Positions 25,300 through 34,540 of a DNA stretch of 53,102 bases are shown one piece after another. Location: NCBI GenBank assembly GCA_900188465.1, contig FZPE01000005.1:1-53102 (forward strand), written 5' to 3'. The stretch's first letter is position 1. Every line of letters begins with the position of its first letter. The notes below the pieces were generated by a model. It did no database searches and was not told the origin of the DNA. It saw only the letters and a list, made by a program, of their open reading frames with translations. The position numbers were made by a program, and so were the translations under genes. The DNA is from Micrococcales bacterium KH10 (GTDB lineage: Bacteria > Actinomycetota > Actinomycetes > Actinomycetales > Cellulomonadaceae).

Positions 25300-26235
25300 A
25301 TGACTGAGACAAGTTATGGCGCACGCGACGGCAGTTCGATCCTGCTCGGTATCGGTCGCGGGCCGCTCGACAAAGACGACGCTGCTGAAAGCCGCCGTGA
25401 TCAGGACTTTGAAGCACCACAAGCCCGCACCATGGGCGCAGGAACGACAGGGCTAGCCTCCGTAGAGGTGGAGCATCGCGACAAGTTGGCGATGATGCGT
25501 GACGGAACCTTGGGATCGATCCACTCCTGGGAACTTGTCACAGCGGTCGATGGTCCAGGAACGCGTATGACGGTATTCATGGCGGGTTGCCCGCTGCGCT
25601 GCCTGTACTGTCACAATCCTGACACCTTCAAAATGAAGGATGGAGAAGCCGTCACGTCTGAGGTCCTGCTGAACAAGATCCGCAGATACCGGGGTGTCTT
25701 TAAAGCGACCGGGGGAGGACTGACCATTTCGGGTGGCGAGGTCCTGATGCAGCCGCGGTTCGCTGCCACCATCCTTAAAGGCGCCCACGATATGGGCATT
25801 CACACCTGTATCGACACTTCGGGTTATCTCGGGGCCAACTGCACTGACGAGATGCTCGACACCATTGACCTCGTCCTGCTCGACGTAAAATCAGGCGATC
25901 CGGAAACTTACAAAAAGACCACGGGGCGTGATCTGCAGCCCACCATCGACTTCGGAGACCGACTCGCGGCACGCGGCATCGAAGTGTGGGCGAGGTTCGT
26001 GCTCGTCCCCGGTCTGACTGATGATTTCGACAATGTCGAGAAGGTCGCTGACATCGTGTCGCGGTGGCCCGATAACGTCAGTCGTGTCGAAGTCCTGCCG
26101 TTCCACCAGATGGGACGGGACAAGTGGGACGCCCTCGGTTACGCCTACGAATTGGAAGAGACCCAGCCGCCGTCACCAGAACTAGTCGAACGAGTTCGGG
26201 AACAGTTTCGCTCTCGCGGCTTCACGGTCAAGTAG
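25300..26235 (+). CDS. pflA: Pyruvate formate-lyase-activating enzyme
   Basis: Protein of 311 residues. It is a radical-SAM enzyme that makes the glycyl radical on PflB. The 4Fe-4S cluster motif CxxxCxxC is C97-C101-C104 (CPLRCLYC), and GGGLTISGGEVLMQP is the SAM-binding GGE motif region. The ATG at 25300 has an excellent AGGAGG site, but it adds about 65 residues before the conserved start of the family (GSIHSWELVTAVDGPGTR). The internal ATG-ATG pair at 25492 would give a product of usual size. The extension has no recognisable motif. The last 8 bases overlap the convergent RNase D gene. Confidence 0.94.
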   Translation: MTETSYGARDGSSILLGIGRGPLDKDDAAESRRDQDFEAPQARTMGAGTTGLASVEVEHRDKLAMMRDGTLGSIHSWELVTAVDGPGTRMTVFMAGCPLRCLYCHNPDTFKMKDGEAVTSEVLLNKIRRYRGVFKATGGGLTISGGEVLMQPRFAATILKGAHDMGIHTCIDTSGYLGANCTDEMLDTIDLVLLDVKSGDPETYKKTTGRDLQPTIDFGDRLAARGIEVWARFVLVPGLTDDFDNVEKVADIVSRWPDNVSRVEVLPFHQMGRDKWDALGYAYELEETQPPSPELVERVREQFRSRGFTVK

Positions 26236-27469
26236 TCGGCGGCACCACATCGCGTAACGCCGCACGAATAGTGTCGGCGGTCTGCTCGATCTGCCAGGGA
26301 CGAGCGCCGCGTGACGCCAGGAAATCTGCCACGTCATCGGCCGAGACCGAATCGTCCCAGCACAACCGGCGCACGATGTCTGGTTGCAGCAGGTTCTCAA
26401 CCGGCAGATTCAGCTCTTCGGCACGAGCCACCACTGCGGGTCTTACCGTTGCCCATCGTGCGGCTGCCAGCGGAGCCCGATCCTTCCATAGCCGCGGTTG
26501 AGGCGGGCCGTCACCGGCCGGACCGCGCATGGTCGGCAGTTCATTCTCGGGCAACGTCAACGCACGCGTGATCGCGGTCAACCACAACGAACCGCGCTGT
26601 CTGGTGTTCTTTCCAGCAAACTCGCGTAACTCCAGCAACGCGGGAATGGTGCGAGGCTGTACCTGGGCGGCCTTGATGATTGCTCGATCAGGCAGGATCC
26701 GGCCCGGAGAGATATCGCGTTGCCGGGCATTGCGATCACGAGCGAGCCACAACTCCCGCGCTACTGCCAACGCCCGCCTGCTGCGCAGCTCACTGATGTG
26801 CGAGATACGGCGCCAGGGATCGAGGCGAGGCTCAGGGGCCACGGCACCGAGCACGGCGGTAAATTCCTGCGTGGCCCAAGACAGTTTTCCGGCATCGATG
26901 AGTCGCTGTTCGAGAATGTCGCGCAACTCGACCAGCACCTCGACATCCAAAGCGGCATACTGCAGCCATTCCGCAGGCAGCGGGCGAATAGACCAATCGG
27001 CAGCGGAGTGTTCCTTCGCCAGCCGTAAACCGAGTAACTCGGCCACGACGGTACTCAGGCCCACCCGGGGCATCCCCAGTAGTCGAGCAGCCAACTCCGT
27101 GTCAAAGATCCGAGTGGGGAACAGTCGCTGTTCTCGCAGTGGGATGAGGTCCTGGCTGGCGGCATGGAAAACCCACTCCACGCCGTCAAGGGCAGTGCTG
27201 ATTTCACTGAGGTCTGGCAACTCGATCGGGTCGATCAAAAACGTACCGGCACCCTCGCGCCGTAATTGCACGAGATAGTTGTGCTGGCCGTAGCGGTAAC
27301 CTGAAGCGCGCTCGGCGTCAGCGGCCACCGGTCCGGTCCCGGCCCGCAACGCGTCAGCGGCACGTTTCAATTCGCGCTCAGTCGTCAGCACTGGTGGAAC
27401 GCCATCTCTTGGCTCAGTGAGATCGCGAAGTTCAACAGGGTTGTCGTCGGTAGATACTTCAGCGCTCAA
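26228..27469 (-). CDS. rnd: Ribonuclease D-like 3'-5' exonuclease with HRDC domain
   Basis: Protein of 413 residues if started at TTG 27469, which overlaps the stop of the upstream DUF3000 gene (TTGA). The open frame continues to 27532 inside that gene. The DEDDy exonuclease domain shows VAADAERASGYRYGQHNY (first D and E), FHAASQDLIPL (D) and YAALDVEVLVEL (Y and last D). The HRDC domain (RNARQRDISPGRILPDRAI) follows, with a C-terminal helical region containing a second HRDC-like stretch. It is expected to trim tRNA and other stable RNAs. Tail-to-tail overlap with pflA is 8 bases. Confidence 0.9.
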   Translation of the reverse strand: MSAEVSTDDNPVELRDLTEPRDGVPPVLTTERELKRAADALRAGTGPVAADAERASGYRYGQHNYLVQLRREGAGTFLIDPIELPDLSEISTALDGVEWVFHAASQDLIPLREQRLFPTRIFDTELAARLLGMPRVGLSTVVAELLGLRLAKEHSAADWSIRPLPAEWLQYAALDVEVLVELRDILEQRLIDAGKLSWATQEFTAVLGAVAPEPRLDPWRRISHISELRSRRALAVARELWLARDRNARQRDISPGRILPDRAIIKAAQVQPRTIPALLELREFAGKNTRQRGSLWLTAITRALTLPENELPTMRGPAGDGPPQPRLWKDRAPLAAARWATVRPAVVARAEELNLPVENLLQPDIVRRLCWDDSVSADDVADFLASRGARPWQIEQTADTIRAALRDVVPPTT

Positions 27470-28077
27470 TGATGGTCTCTTTTCACCACAGGGTGCGTTG
27501 GCGTTGCAGGCTCCAGACCGCCGCACTGGCACATGAGCTGTGTCCAGGCCGTCAGATGCCGTCCGATGTGCTCATCGCGCGGGGTCCACGACGCGCGAAT
27601 CTCGACGTCGACGGTTTCAGTCGCCTGTTCGATCTCGCCGAAGCTTTGCGACAGCATCCTAGTGACAGTGCCAGCCCGGGTGTCTTCTTGGACCTCAGCA
27701 TGTGCGAGTGACTCGTCGAGCCAGTCCCACATCACCGTCGGAAGCATGGGATCGGCCGCAACGTCGGGATCCATCGCAGCACGCGCCAACACGACGATAC
27801 GAAAGTTTCCGCGCCAGGATGATTGTCCTTCTGGGTCGTACAACAGCACGAACCGGCCATCGCAGCGTTGCCCAGGAAACGGACGCCCCGGGCCTCTGCT
27901 CACTCCTTCTGGCAAAATGTCAGTGACTTCACCACTGAGAGCTGCGGCAAAAGGTGCAATCATGTGGGGGGCGCGGATTTCGGTCAATTCGATTTCCGGG
28001 CGCACCACGGCATCTCGCAGCGAACGAAGTGCTGCGAGGAACTCTTCAGGGGCTTCCCTAGGGAGTGCTTGCCTCAC
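27466..28077 (-). CDS. DUF3000 family protein
   Basis: About 203 residues from GTG 28077; a TTG at 28116 would add 13 residues, and neither has a convincing ribosome site. Recognised as DUF3000 from blocks such as EFLAALRSLRDAVVRPEIELTEIRAP and WRGNFRIVVLARAAMDPDVA, and from its position just upstream of RNase D, which is the usual actinobacterial arrangement. No catalytic motif or membrane segment is visible. It is cytoplasmic, with unknown function. Translational coupling with the RNase D gene hints at a role in RNA metabolism, but this is only context. Confidence 0.82.
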   Translation of the reverse strand: MRQALPREAPEEFLAALRSLRDAVVRPEIELTEIRAPHMIAPFAAALSGEVTDILPEGVSRGPGRPFPGQRCDGRFVLLYDPEGQSSWRGNFRIVVLARAAMDPDVAADPMLPTVMWDWLDESLAHAEVQEDTRAGTVTRMLSQSFGEIEQATETVDVEIRASWTPRDEHIGRHLTAWTQLMCQCGGLEPATPTHPVVKRDHH

Positions 28078-28207
28078 TTTGCCAGCATAGGTGCCATGCC
28101 TCTTCGACCGTGGCAAGGCACGCGGTGCACGAGCGGAACGTCTTACGCACTAGGCTGGGGTGGAAAGGTCATCGACTCAAATACACATTACGAGGGGATC
28201 AACACGT

Positions 28208-29644
28208 ATGTCTGATCTGGCACAGATCGGGGTCACTGGGCTCGCCGTCATGGGACGCAACCTTGCCCGGAACATCGCGCGGCACGGTTACCGTGTCGCA
28301 GTCCACAACCGTTCCTACGCGCGAACCGAATCACTGATCGCCGAACACGGCAGCGACGGAGTCTTCCTTCCCTCGCAGTCCACGGCTGACTTCGTGGCCT
28401 CCATCGAGCGCCCTCGCAAGATCATTGTGATGGTCAAAGCTGGCGGTCCGACAGACGCTGTCATTGACGAACTGGTGCCGTTGCTTGACCAGGGTGACAT
28501 CATCATCGACGCCGGAAACGCGCACTTCCCAGACACCATTCGCCGCGAGAACGCACTGGCTGCGAAGGGCATCCACTTCGTCGGCATGGGAGTCTCCGGC
28601 GGTGAGGAAGGCGCGCTGAACGGTCCTTCGATCATGCCCGGCGGCAACCCGGAGTCCTACACCACCTTGGGCCCCATCATCGAAAACATCGCAGCCAAGG
28701 TTGACGGTGTGCCTTGCGCGACCTACGTGGGCCCAGACGGCGCCGGACACTTCGTCAAAATGGTGCACAACGGCATCGAGTATGCCGACATGCAGTTGAT
28801 CGCCGAAGCCTACGACCTGCTGCGTAACGGTCTTGGCATCTCCGCAGGGGAGATCGGCAAGATCTTTGAGCAGTGGAACACCGGTGACCTTGAGTCATTC
28901 TTGATCGAAATCACCGCGGATGTGCTGCAGCACAACGACCCGAAGACTGGCCAGGCATTCGTCGACATCGTCGCTGACCGCGCTGAGCAAAAGGGCACCG
29001 GCCGCTGGACGGTGCAGAACGGTCTTGACCTGGGCGTTCCGATCACCGGAATCGCTGAAGCGACTTTTGCGCGCGCATTGTCGGGTTCCGTGCCGCAGCG
29101 TGAAGCCGGACGAGTGCTTCCGGCCCACACCCAGCAGTGGCAGATCGGCGACCGCGACGCGTTCATCGAGGATGTACGTCAGGCACTGTACGCGTCCAAG
29201 GTCGTCGCCTACTCGCAGGGCTTCGACCAGATTGCAGCCGCCAGCGCAGAATACGGTTGGAACATCGATCGCGGTGCCATGGCCCGCATCTGGCGTGGCG
29301 GGTGCATCATCCGCGCGCGGTTCCTGAACCGCATCACCGAAGCATACGAGCGCAACCCGCAACTGCCGCTGCTGCTTGCTGACCCGTACTTCACCGACGC
29401 GGTCGGCAACGGCCTTGCAGCATGGCGTCGCGTGGTGGCTGCCGCAGCCTACAACGGCGTGCCGACTCCCGCGTTCTCCTCGTCCCTGGCCTACTACGAC
29501 GGAGTGCGCGCTGAACGTCTGCCTGCGAACCTCATCCAGGCACAGCGCGATTTCTTCGGTGCTCACACCTACAACCGTGTCGATATCCCAGGGGTGTTCC
29601 ACACGGAATGGTCTGGCGACCGCAGCGAGACCCAACAGTCATGA
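28208..29644 (+). CDS. gnd: 6-phosphogluconate dehydrogenase (decarboxylating)
   Basis: Protein of 478 residues from ATG 28208, with GAGGGG about 10 bases upstream. The frame extends earlier but the family begins here. It carries out the third step of the oxidative pentose phosphate pathway, giving ribulose 5-phosphate, CO2 and NADPH. The N-terminal dinucleotide fold is GLAVMGRNLARNIARHG. FVGMGVSGGEEGALNGPSIMPGG and GAGHFVKMVHNGIEYADMQL carry the substrate-binding and catalytic Lys/His residues. The C-terminal half has KGTGRWTVQNGLDLGVP. Length fits the long, dimeric class. Its stop overlaps the next start (ATGA). Confidence 0.97.
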   Translation: MSDLAQIGVTGLAVMGRNLARNIARHGYRVAVHNRSYARTESLIAEHGSDGVFLPSQSTADFVASIERPRKIIVMVKAGGPTDAVIDELVPLLDQGDIIIDAGNAHFPDTIRRENALAAKGIHFVGMGVSGGEEGALNGPSIMPGGNPESYTTLGPIIENIAAKVDGVPCATYVGPDGAGHFVKMVHNGIEYADMQLIAEAYDLLRNGLGISAGEIGKIFEQWNTGDLESFLIEITADVLQHNDPKTGQAFVDIVADRAEQKGTGRWTVQNGLDLGVPITGIAEATFARALSGSVPQREAGRVLPAHTQQWQIGDRDAFIEDVRQALYASKVVAYSQGFDQIAAASAEYGWNIDRGAMARIWRGGCIIRARFLNRITEAYERNPQLPLLLADPYFTDAVGNGLAAWRRVVAAAAYNGVPTPAFSSSLAYYDGVRAERLPANLIQAQRDFFGAHTYNRVDIPGVFHTEWSGDRSETQQS

Positions 29645-30909
29645 CGTCCGGTTCCCGGCCGGCGGCGCACCCTGCGCCGCCGGCCCAGCCGGTGATCCTC
29701 GGTGCTGACATCGGGGTGTACGCGCTGGCACGGTCCTTCCACGAGGCGTACGCCGTGCGTTCCATCGTCGTCAGCGGTGCGGCCCTTGGCCCCATTGCCC
29801 ATTCGCAGATCATCGAGAGCGTGCTCGTGGACGATGGACACAGCCCGCGCGACCTCGTCGACGCGCTGCTTGACGTCGCGAAGAAACACCAAGGCCCGCC
29901 GTTGCTGCTGCTAGCCAATAGCGACTGGCTGGTACGGGTCGTCGTCGAACACCGCGACGAGTTAGCCCCGCACTATCAACTGCCGTTCCTTGACGTCGAG
30001 TTGTTGCATGCGCTGAGCGACAAAGCGACATTCACTGAGATCGCGCAGCAGCATGGTCTCGACGTGCCCCGCACCGTTGTCCAAGACTTCGCGAATGCCA
30101 CTGATCCGAACTGGGAACCGGAGCCTGTCGACTTCGACTTCCCGGTTATCGCGAAAGCCGCTTCGAGCGCCGATTACCAAGAGGTCGAATTCGAGGGCAA
30201 GTACAAGGTATTCGAAATCGGTAGCTTGGATGAACTGCACGATCTATGGGGCAAACTCAAGGCTGCGGGATTCCGTGGTCGGTTTGTGGTCCAAGATCTC
30301 ATTCCGGGTGACGACACCGGTATGAGGTCTATTACCGCTTATGTGGACTCCAACGGGAAAGCGACGCTGTTGTGTTCCGCACACGTGCTGTTGGAAGAAC
30401 ACACTCCATCTGGATTGGGCAACCCAGCCGCCATGTTCACCACGGAGATCCCTGAGATCCTCGAGCCGGCTCGCCGCATGCTGGAGGCGATCGGCTACCG
30501 CGGCTTCGCCAACTTCGACGTCAAATGGGACCCACGGGACAACACCTACCGGTTCTTCGAAGTCAACCCGCGTATCGGTCGTAACAATTACTACGTCACG
30601 GCCGCTGGCGCGAACCCCGCACTGTTCGTCGTCGATGATCTGATCAACCGTGAACGAGTACCAGAAACGACGGTCACGAACGAGGTGCTGTACACCGTCG
30701 TACCTGTCGGCCTGCTCAAGCGATACATCCTCGATGCCGCACTGCGACGGCGGGTGCTCGGGTTGGCACGGGCCGGCAAAGTGGCTCGGCCGCTCGATTA
30801 CCGGGTGGAACGCCAGCCGAAACGGCGGTTGTACGTGAAGCTGGCGCTGCTCAATCAGGTGCGTAAGTTCCGTCGTCACTACCCGGAAGTGTCTCAGACC
30901 GGGTTCTGA
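29641..30909 (+). CDS. ATP-grasp carboxylate-amine ligase, D-aspartate-ligase-like
   Basis: Protein of 422 residues from ATG 29641 (ATGA overlap with gnd). After a Pro/Ala-rich leader it begins VILGADIGVYALARSFHEAY, which closely recalls D-aspartate ligases (Aslfm type) that attach D-Asp to the peptidoglycan stem lysine. The ATP-grasp parts are visible: FPVIAKAASS with the ATP lysine, FVVQDLIPGDDTGMRS, and FANFDVKWDPRDNTYRFFEV followed by NPRIGRNNYY with the metal-binding Glu and Asn. A C-terminal basic region (about 350-422) follows. If the analogy holds, it builds an Asp-containing interpeptide bridge. Other amino-acid ligases remain possible. Confidence 0.7.
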   Translation: MTSGSRPAAHPAPPAQPVILGADIGVYALARSFHEAYAVRSIVVSGAALGPIAHSQIIESVLVDDGHSPRDLVDALLDVAKKHQGPPLLLLANSDWLVRVVVEHRDELAPHYQLPFLDVELLHALSDKATFTEIAQQHGLDVPRTVVQDFANATDPNWEPEPVDFDFPVIAKAASSADYQEVEFEGKYKVFEIGSLDELHDLWGKLKAAGFRGRFVVQDLIPGDDTGMRSITAYVDSNGKATLLCSAHVLLEEHTPSGLGNPAAMFTTEIPEILEPARRMLEAIGYRGFANFDVKWDPRDNTYRFFEVNPRIGRNNYYVTAAGANPALFVVDDLINRERVPETTVTNEVLYTVVPVGLLKRYILDAALRRRVLGLARAGKVARPLDYRVERQPKRRLYVKLALLNQVRKFRRHYPEVSQTGF

Positions 30910-30962
30910 TCACCGCTTCAGTTCGATCTGTCACCACCTCATAACTTCGGTGGAGGAGTAAA

Positions 30963-32027
30963 TTGTCCAACGTGACATCCGTCCCGACTGTGCGGCTTGC
31001 CGATCGTCAGCCGCAGGTGAGCACCGAGCGGCTTCTCGCCGACCTTGTGCCGCCGCCGCATTTCAGTGACGCTACCTTCAACTCGTATATCGCCAACCCC
31101 GCACATCCCTCGCAGTCCCAAGCACTGGAGCGGCTGCAAGAGGTTGCTGCACAGGTCAATCGGCCACGGCGACGCGGTGTCGGTGCGTTGCTGCGCAAGC
31201 AGTCGACACCACCGGCGGTTTACCTCGATGGCGGTTTCGGTGTGGGCAAGACCCACCTGCTGGCCGCATTGAGCCACGCTGTGGCGCCGGGAACCTGTGT
31301 CTTCGGAACATTCGTTGAGTACACCAACTTGGTTGGCTCCTTGGGCTTTAGCCAAGCAGTCTCCGCACTTTCGCATTATCGCCTGGTGTGCATCGACGAG
31401 TTCGAACTGGACGACCCGGGCGATACCGTGCTGATGTCACGGTTGCTGCGTGAGTTGGCCGATAACGGCGTGGCTCTTGTCGCCACATCCAACACATTGC
31501 CTGAAGCGCTGGGGGAGGGCAGATTCGCTGCCGAGGACTTCCTGCGGGAGATCCAGGCCCTCGCCGCGCGGTTTGAAGTCATTCGCATTGACGGTGAAGA
31601 CTACCGGCACCGCTCCGTGCGAACTCAAGGACTGGTGCTTCCGGAAGCGCAATTCCCCGCCGAGATCTGGAAACAGATCGGCTTGGACGCGGGCGAAGTC
31701 ACCTTCGACGATTTCGCCGTGCTGCGCAAACACCTCGAACGAGTCCACCCCAGCCAGTATGGAGCCATGCTCGACGGGGTGCGGTTTGCGGTGCTCACCG
31801 GTGTCGGCGCTCTCGAACATCAACATGACGCCTTGCGTTTTGTAGTGCTCGTAGACCGGCTCTATGACCGTGATATTCCGACACTGCTACTGGGTGACGC
31901 GCAAGCGCAGGTCTTCACCGATGTGATGTTGCAGGGGGGATACCGCAAGAAGTACTACCGCACGCTATCGCGTTTGGGCTCACTGACCGGGGATGCCAGC
32001 GAACTGTTGCAGGTAGCCGACAAGTAA
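30963..32027 (+). CDS. zapE: ZapE/AFG1-like AAA-type ATPase
   Basis: Protein of 354 residues from TTG 30963, with GGAGGAG just upstream. GTG at 30972 is an alternative with poorer spacing. Walker A is GGFGVGKTH near residue 94 and Walker B is VCIDEFELDD near 143; ATSNTLPEAL is the sensor-1 region, all in the order of AFG1/ZapE. In E. coli ZapE interacts with FtsZ; in mitochondria AFG1 aids quality control of oxidase subunits. In actinobacteria the role is not established. The division gene sepH is next, tail to tail. A short CCACC/GGTGG hairpin (30934-30953) reaches into the ribosome site. Confidence 0.9.
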   Translation: MSNVTSVPTVRLADRQPQVSTERLLADLVPPPHFSDATFNSYIANPAHPSQSQALERLQEVAAQVNRPRRRGVGALLRKQSTPPAVYLDGGFGVGKTHLLAALSHAVAPGTCVFGTFVEYTNLVGSLGFSQAVSALSHYRLVCIDEFELDDPGDTVLMSRLLRELADNGVALVATSNTLPEALGEGRFAAEDFLREIQALAARFEVIRIDGEDYRHRSVRTQGLVLPEAQFPAEIWKQIGLDAGEVTFDDFAVLRKHLERVHPSQYGAMLDGVRFAVLTGVGALEHQHDALRFVVLVDRLYDRDIPTLLLGDAQAQVFTDVMLQGGYRKKYYRTLSRLGSLTGDASELLQVADK

Positions 32028-32096
32028 CTTGCCGGTCGGTCGTGCCGTCCGCTGCTTGAGTGAATCGGCGGCGGAGCGTTGCCTGGCGACAGACGG

Positions 32097-33365
32097 CTAC
32101 TCCGGCTTAGCGCCGAAGACGATCTCGTCCCAACTGGGCATCTGGGAACGCGACTTGCGCGAACTGCGCGCTGACTTGGTCCGTGGTGCAGGAGGCGGAG
32201 GCACCTCGTCATCTGGCGCAGTGGTCTGTGCCGTTGCCGAACTCTCGGGCGATTGTGCCGGCGGTGCTTCAATATCAGCCGGACGCGCCGTGGCCTGGCG
32301 CGGAACGGGAATGGATTCCGGCAGTTCAAAAAGTGATGGCGCGGTCTCAGCATTTTCTGCGGAACCGCCACCGGAATCAGGCGCCGGATCAGCTATGTCA
32401 GCGCGCTGCAAGGAATAGACCCGAGCTGAACTCGCCTCGTCCTCATCGGTCTCGGACGTATCGGCTGTCGCAGGGTCAGCAAGTGAGTCGGCGATAGTGC
32501 CTTCGTCAGAGCTGTCAGGGTCGTAACCTTGACGAGTGCCGCGTCGTGCGGCCAGGTCATCGAGAAGTGCTTCGGTATCGACGGCAGGAATCTGCGAGGT
32601 CGGAGTCAGCGGAACTACTGGTGCAACACTCCGGTCGGGCACTGTCGATTCAGGCAGTTCACGTGCGCTGGTGGCGTGGGCCTCGGATGACTCGATGTCG
32701 AAGGGTGTGTCATGGACAGCAGAAAGGTGACGCCGATTCGGAATCGGCTCGTCCGCCAACTCGGTCTCTGAAAGCCAGCGGGCCTCGTCCTCAATCGCCT
32801 TGAGTATCTGATTGCGCGGATCATAGGACCAGCGCGCACTCGTGGTCTTGGTGCCAACGGTGAACGTGACTGAGACCTGCCAACTGGACGATGAGCGTTT
32901 GGTCGCATCCCACTGCAGGTCAGCGACCTCGACTTCGCGCGCCGCCAACCGATCCGTGACAAGATCGCCTAATTCGGGTGCATCGGGGCTCGATCCGACT
33001 CGAGCACGACGCGCCTGCTTGGCAATGAAAGCACGTTCGTCCAGGACAGGGCGCTCCAGTCGCTGGATCTGAGTGACAGGCATGCCAGAATCGCGTGCGA
33101 TGGATTCAGCCGACTCACCAGCGCGCACCCGCGCCTGAATATCACGTGGGCTCAGAGAGCTGGCGCTTTGCAAGTATTCGAGCCGTGAACGGTCGCCACG
33201 CACCGCTGCCGCGAGCTTCTCATCAATGGGGACGACGAAACGCGTGTTTCCGGCGGCTCGCAAGATCAGATGTTCGCCATCGGGGTGCAAACCCACCAGT
33301 GACAGTTCAATGACGGTCTCCGATATGCCAGGCGTGACTGCGTCTGACCGTTGGTCATCAGACAT
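32097..33365 (-). CDS. sepH: SepH, septation protein
   Basis: Protein of 422 residues from ATG 33365, with GGAGGGA upstream on this strand. The frame is open to 33440 but lacks a site there. The N-terminal DUF3071 region (about 15-180) includes the helix-turn-helix-like SLSPRDIQARVRAGESAESI followed by ARDSGM. A long acidic, Pro/Ala/Ser-rich disordered linker follows. The C-terminus ends in the short conserved motif MPSWDEIVFGAKPE. SepH is an actinobacterial protein that stimulates FtsZ assembly in Streptomyces and mycobacteria; the same role is inferred here. The gene is divergent from the inositol monophosphatase gene. Confidence 0.92.
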   Translation of the reverse strand: MSDDQRSDAVTPGISETVIELSLVGLHPDGEHLILRAAGNTRFVVPIDEKLAAAVRGDRSRLEYLQSASSLSPRDIQARVRAGESAESIARDSGMPVTQIQRLERPVLDERAFIAKQARRARVGSSPDAPELGDLVTDRLAAREVEVADLQWDATKRSSSSWQVSVTFTVGTKTTSARWSYDPRNQILKAIEDEARWLSETELADEPIPNRRHLSAVHDTPFDIESSEAHATSARELPESTVPDRSVAPVVPLTPTSQIPAVDTEALLDDLAARRGTRQGYDPDSSDEGTIADSLADPATADTSETDEDEASSARVYSLQRADIADPAPDSGGGSAENAETAPSLFELPESIPVPRQATARPADIEAPPAQSPESSATAQTTAPDDEVPPPPAPRTKSARSSRKSRSQMPSWDEIVFGAKPE

Positions 33366-33521
33366 GCGTCCCTCCATTTCGCTCAGGTGACGAACCGGAT
33401 ACCTGGCTGTCGTAGTCGTACCTACCCCAAAGATTGCCACGAGTTACGACACGAACACGCGATATCTTCCGGTGTGGCGGCCGATCACCAAAATTCGCCT
33501 CACACCACTACCATGTGCCCC

Positions 33522-34406
33522 ATGAGCGATCATACTGACGGACTGTCCAACGCCGCGGCCGGGGCAGTCGCGCGAGTGGATGTCGATTTCACAGAACTTG
33601 CCCGATTAGCGGTTGAAGTTGCAGAGAAAGCAGGGGCGCATATCCGACGTCACACGCCGGAGCGAGTTGAAGTCGCCGCCACCAAGTCGACTCCCACAGA
33701 TGTTGTCACCGCGATGGATCGTGACGTTGAAACGCTCATCAAGGGTTGGGTGCAGCAATCGCGTCCCGACGACGGATTCTTCGGTGAAGAATCAGGCGAT
33801 CACTCCCGCGGTGAACTGACCTGGATAGTCGATCCCATTGACGGCACTGCCAACTATCTGTACGGCATTGACCAATATGCGGTGTCGGTTGCGGTCGGAT
33901 CACGGTCATCGGACGAGTCTGGTTGGACGATGCTTGCGGGCGCTGTGCACCATGTTCGTGCCGAGAAGACTTGGTGGGCGGCGAAGGGTCACGGCGCATG
34001 GCAGGACAACACCCGCCTGCGGATCGGCCCGCCGCCAGGACTGTCGATGTCATTGGTCGGTACCGGATTCGGGTATGACCCGGCGCGTCGGGCGCATCAA
34101 GCCCGGGTGCTGGTCGAGGTGTTGCCACAGATACGCGATATTCGTCGGATCGGGTCGGCGGCACTCGACCTGTGCCGCGTTGCACAGGGGCAGCTTGATG
34201 CCCTTTATGAGCAGGGTTTGGGCCTTTGGGATTACGCGGCAGGAGGGCTCATCGTCGAAGAAGCGGGCGGTGTCGTGCGTGGGCTTGCGAACGGGGCGCC
34301 ATCGCCCATTATGGTTATTGCGGGTGCGTCGGGTACGGTAACGGCGCTAGACGAAATCCTCATTGATGCGCAGGCGGGTGAGATTCCGGACGCCTCACCG
34401 TCCTAG
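33522..34406 (+). CDS. Inositol monophosphatase family protein (SuhB-like)
   Basis: Protein of about 294 residues from ATG 33522; ATG at 33513 adds three. Neither has a Shine-Dalgarno sequence, so the mRNA may be leaderless or start elsewhere. Metal-binding motifs are complete: GEESGDHSRGELTWIVDP with IDGTANYLYG right after, and the C-terminal WDYAAGGLIVEEAGG. It hydrolyses a sugar or inositol phosphate in the cytoplasm. In actinobacteria this can feed inositol lipid or mycothiol-type pathways, but the substrate cannot be read from sequence. It corresponds in position to mycobacterial suhB (Rv2701c), before the DUF4193-dut block. Confidence 0.88.
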   Translation: MSDHTDGLSNAAAGAVARVDVDFTELARLAVEVAEKAGAHIRRHTPERVEVAATKSTPTDVVTAMDRDVETLIKGWVQQSRPDDGFFGEESGDHSRGELTWIVDPIDGTANYLYGIDQYAVSVAVGSRSSDESGWTMLAGAVHHVRAEKTWWAAKGHGAWQDNTRLRIGPPPGLSMSLVGTGFGYDPARRAHQARVLVEVLPQIRDIRRIGSAALDLCRVAQGQLDALYEQGLGLWDYAAGGLIVEEAGGVVRGLANGAPSPIMVIAGASGTVTALDEILIDAQAGEIPDASPS

Positions 34407-34410
34407 CGGC

Positions 34411-34446
34411 GTGCATTTGGGTGTTAAATGGGGCACAATTTTGCCG
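34411..34446 (+). terminator. possible terminator after the inositol phosphatase gene
   Basis: GTGC-ATTT (34411-34418) pairs with AAAT and GCAC (34426-34436) around a three-G bulge, and is followed by AATTTT. Outer CGGC/GCCG pairs may extend it. The stem is imperfect, so confidence is low. Confidence 0.3.
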
Positions 34447-34540
34447 CCGGTGGGAACAAAACGGGCGTTAAAACGCTTGGTGAGGGCAGTAACGAAGAAC
34501 GAGGTCCCGCGCGGGATACGAATGGAGTGTGATTCAGAGC

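Noticed and set aside
34431-34462. GGGAAC...CGTT near the DUF4193 gene as an ECF sigma-factor promoter
   Set aside because: The two elements are only about 8-9 bases apart, too close for an ECF promoter.
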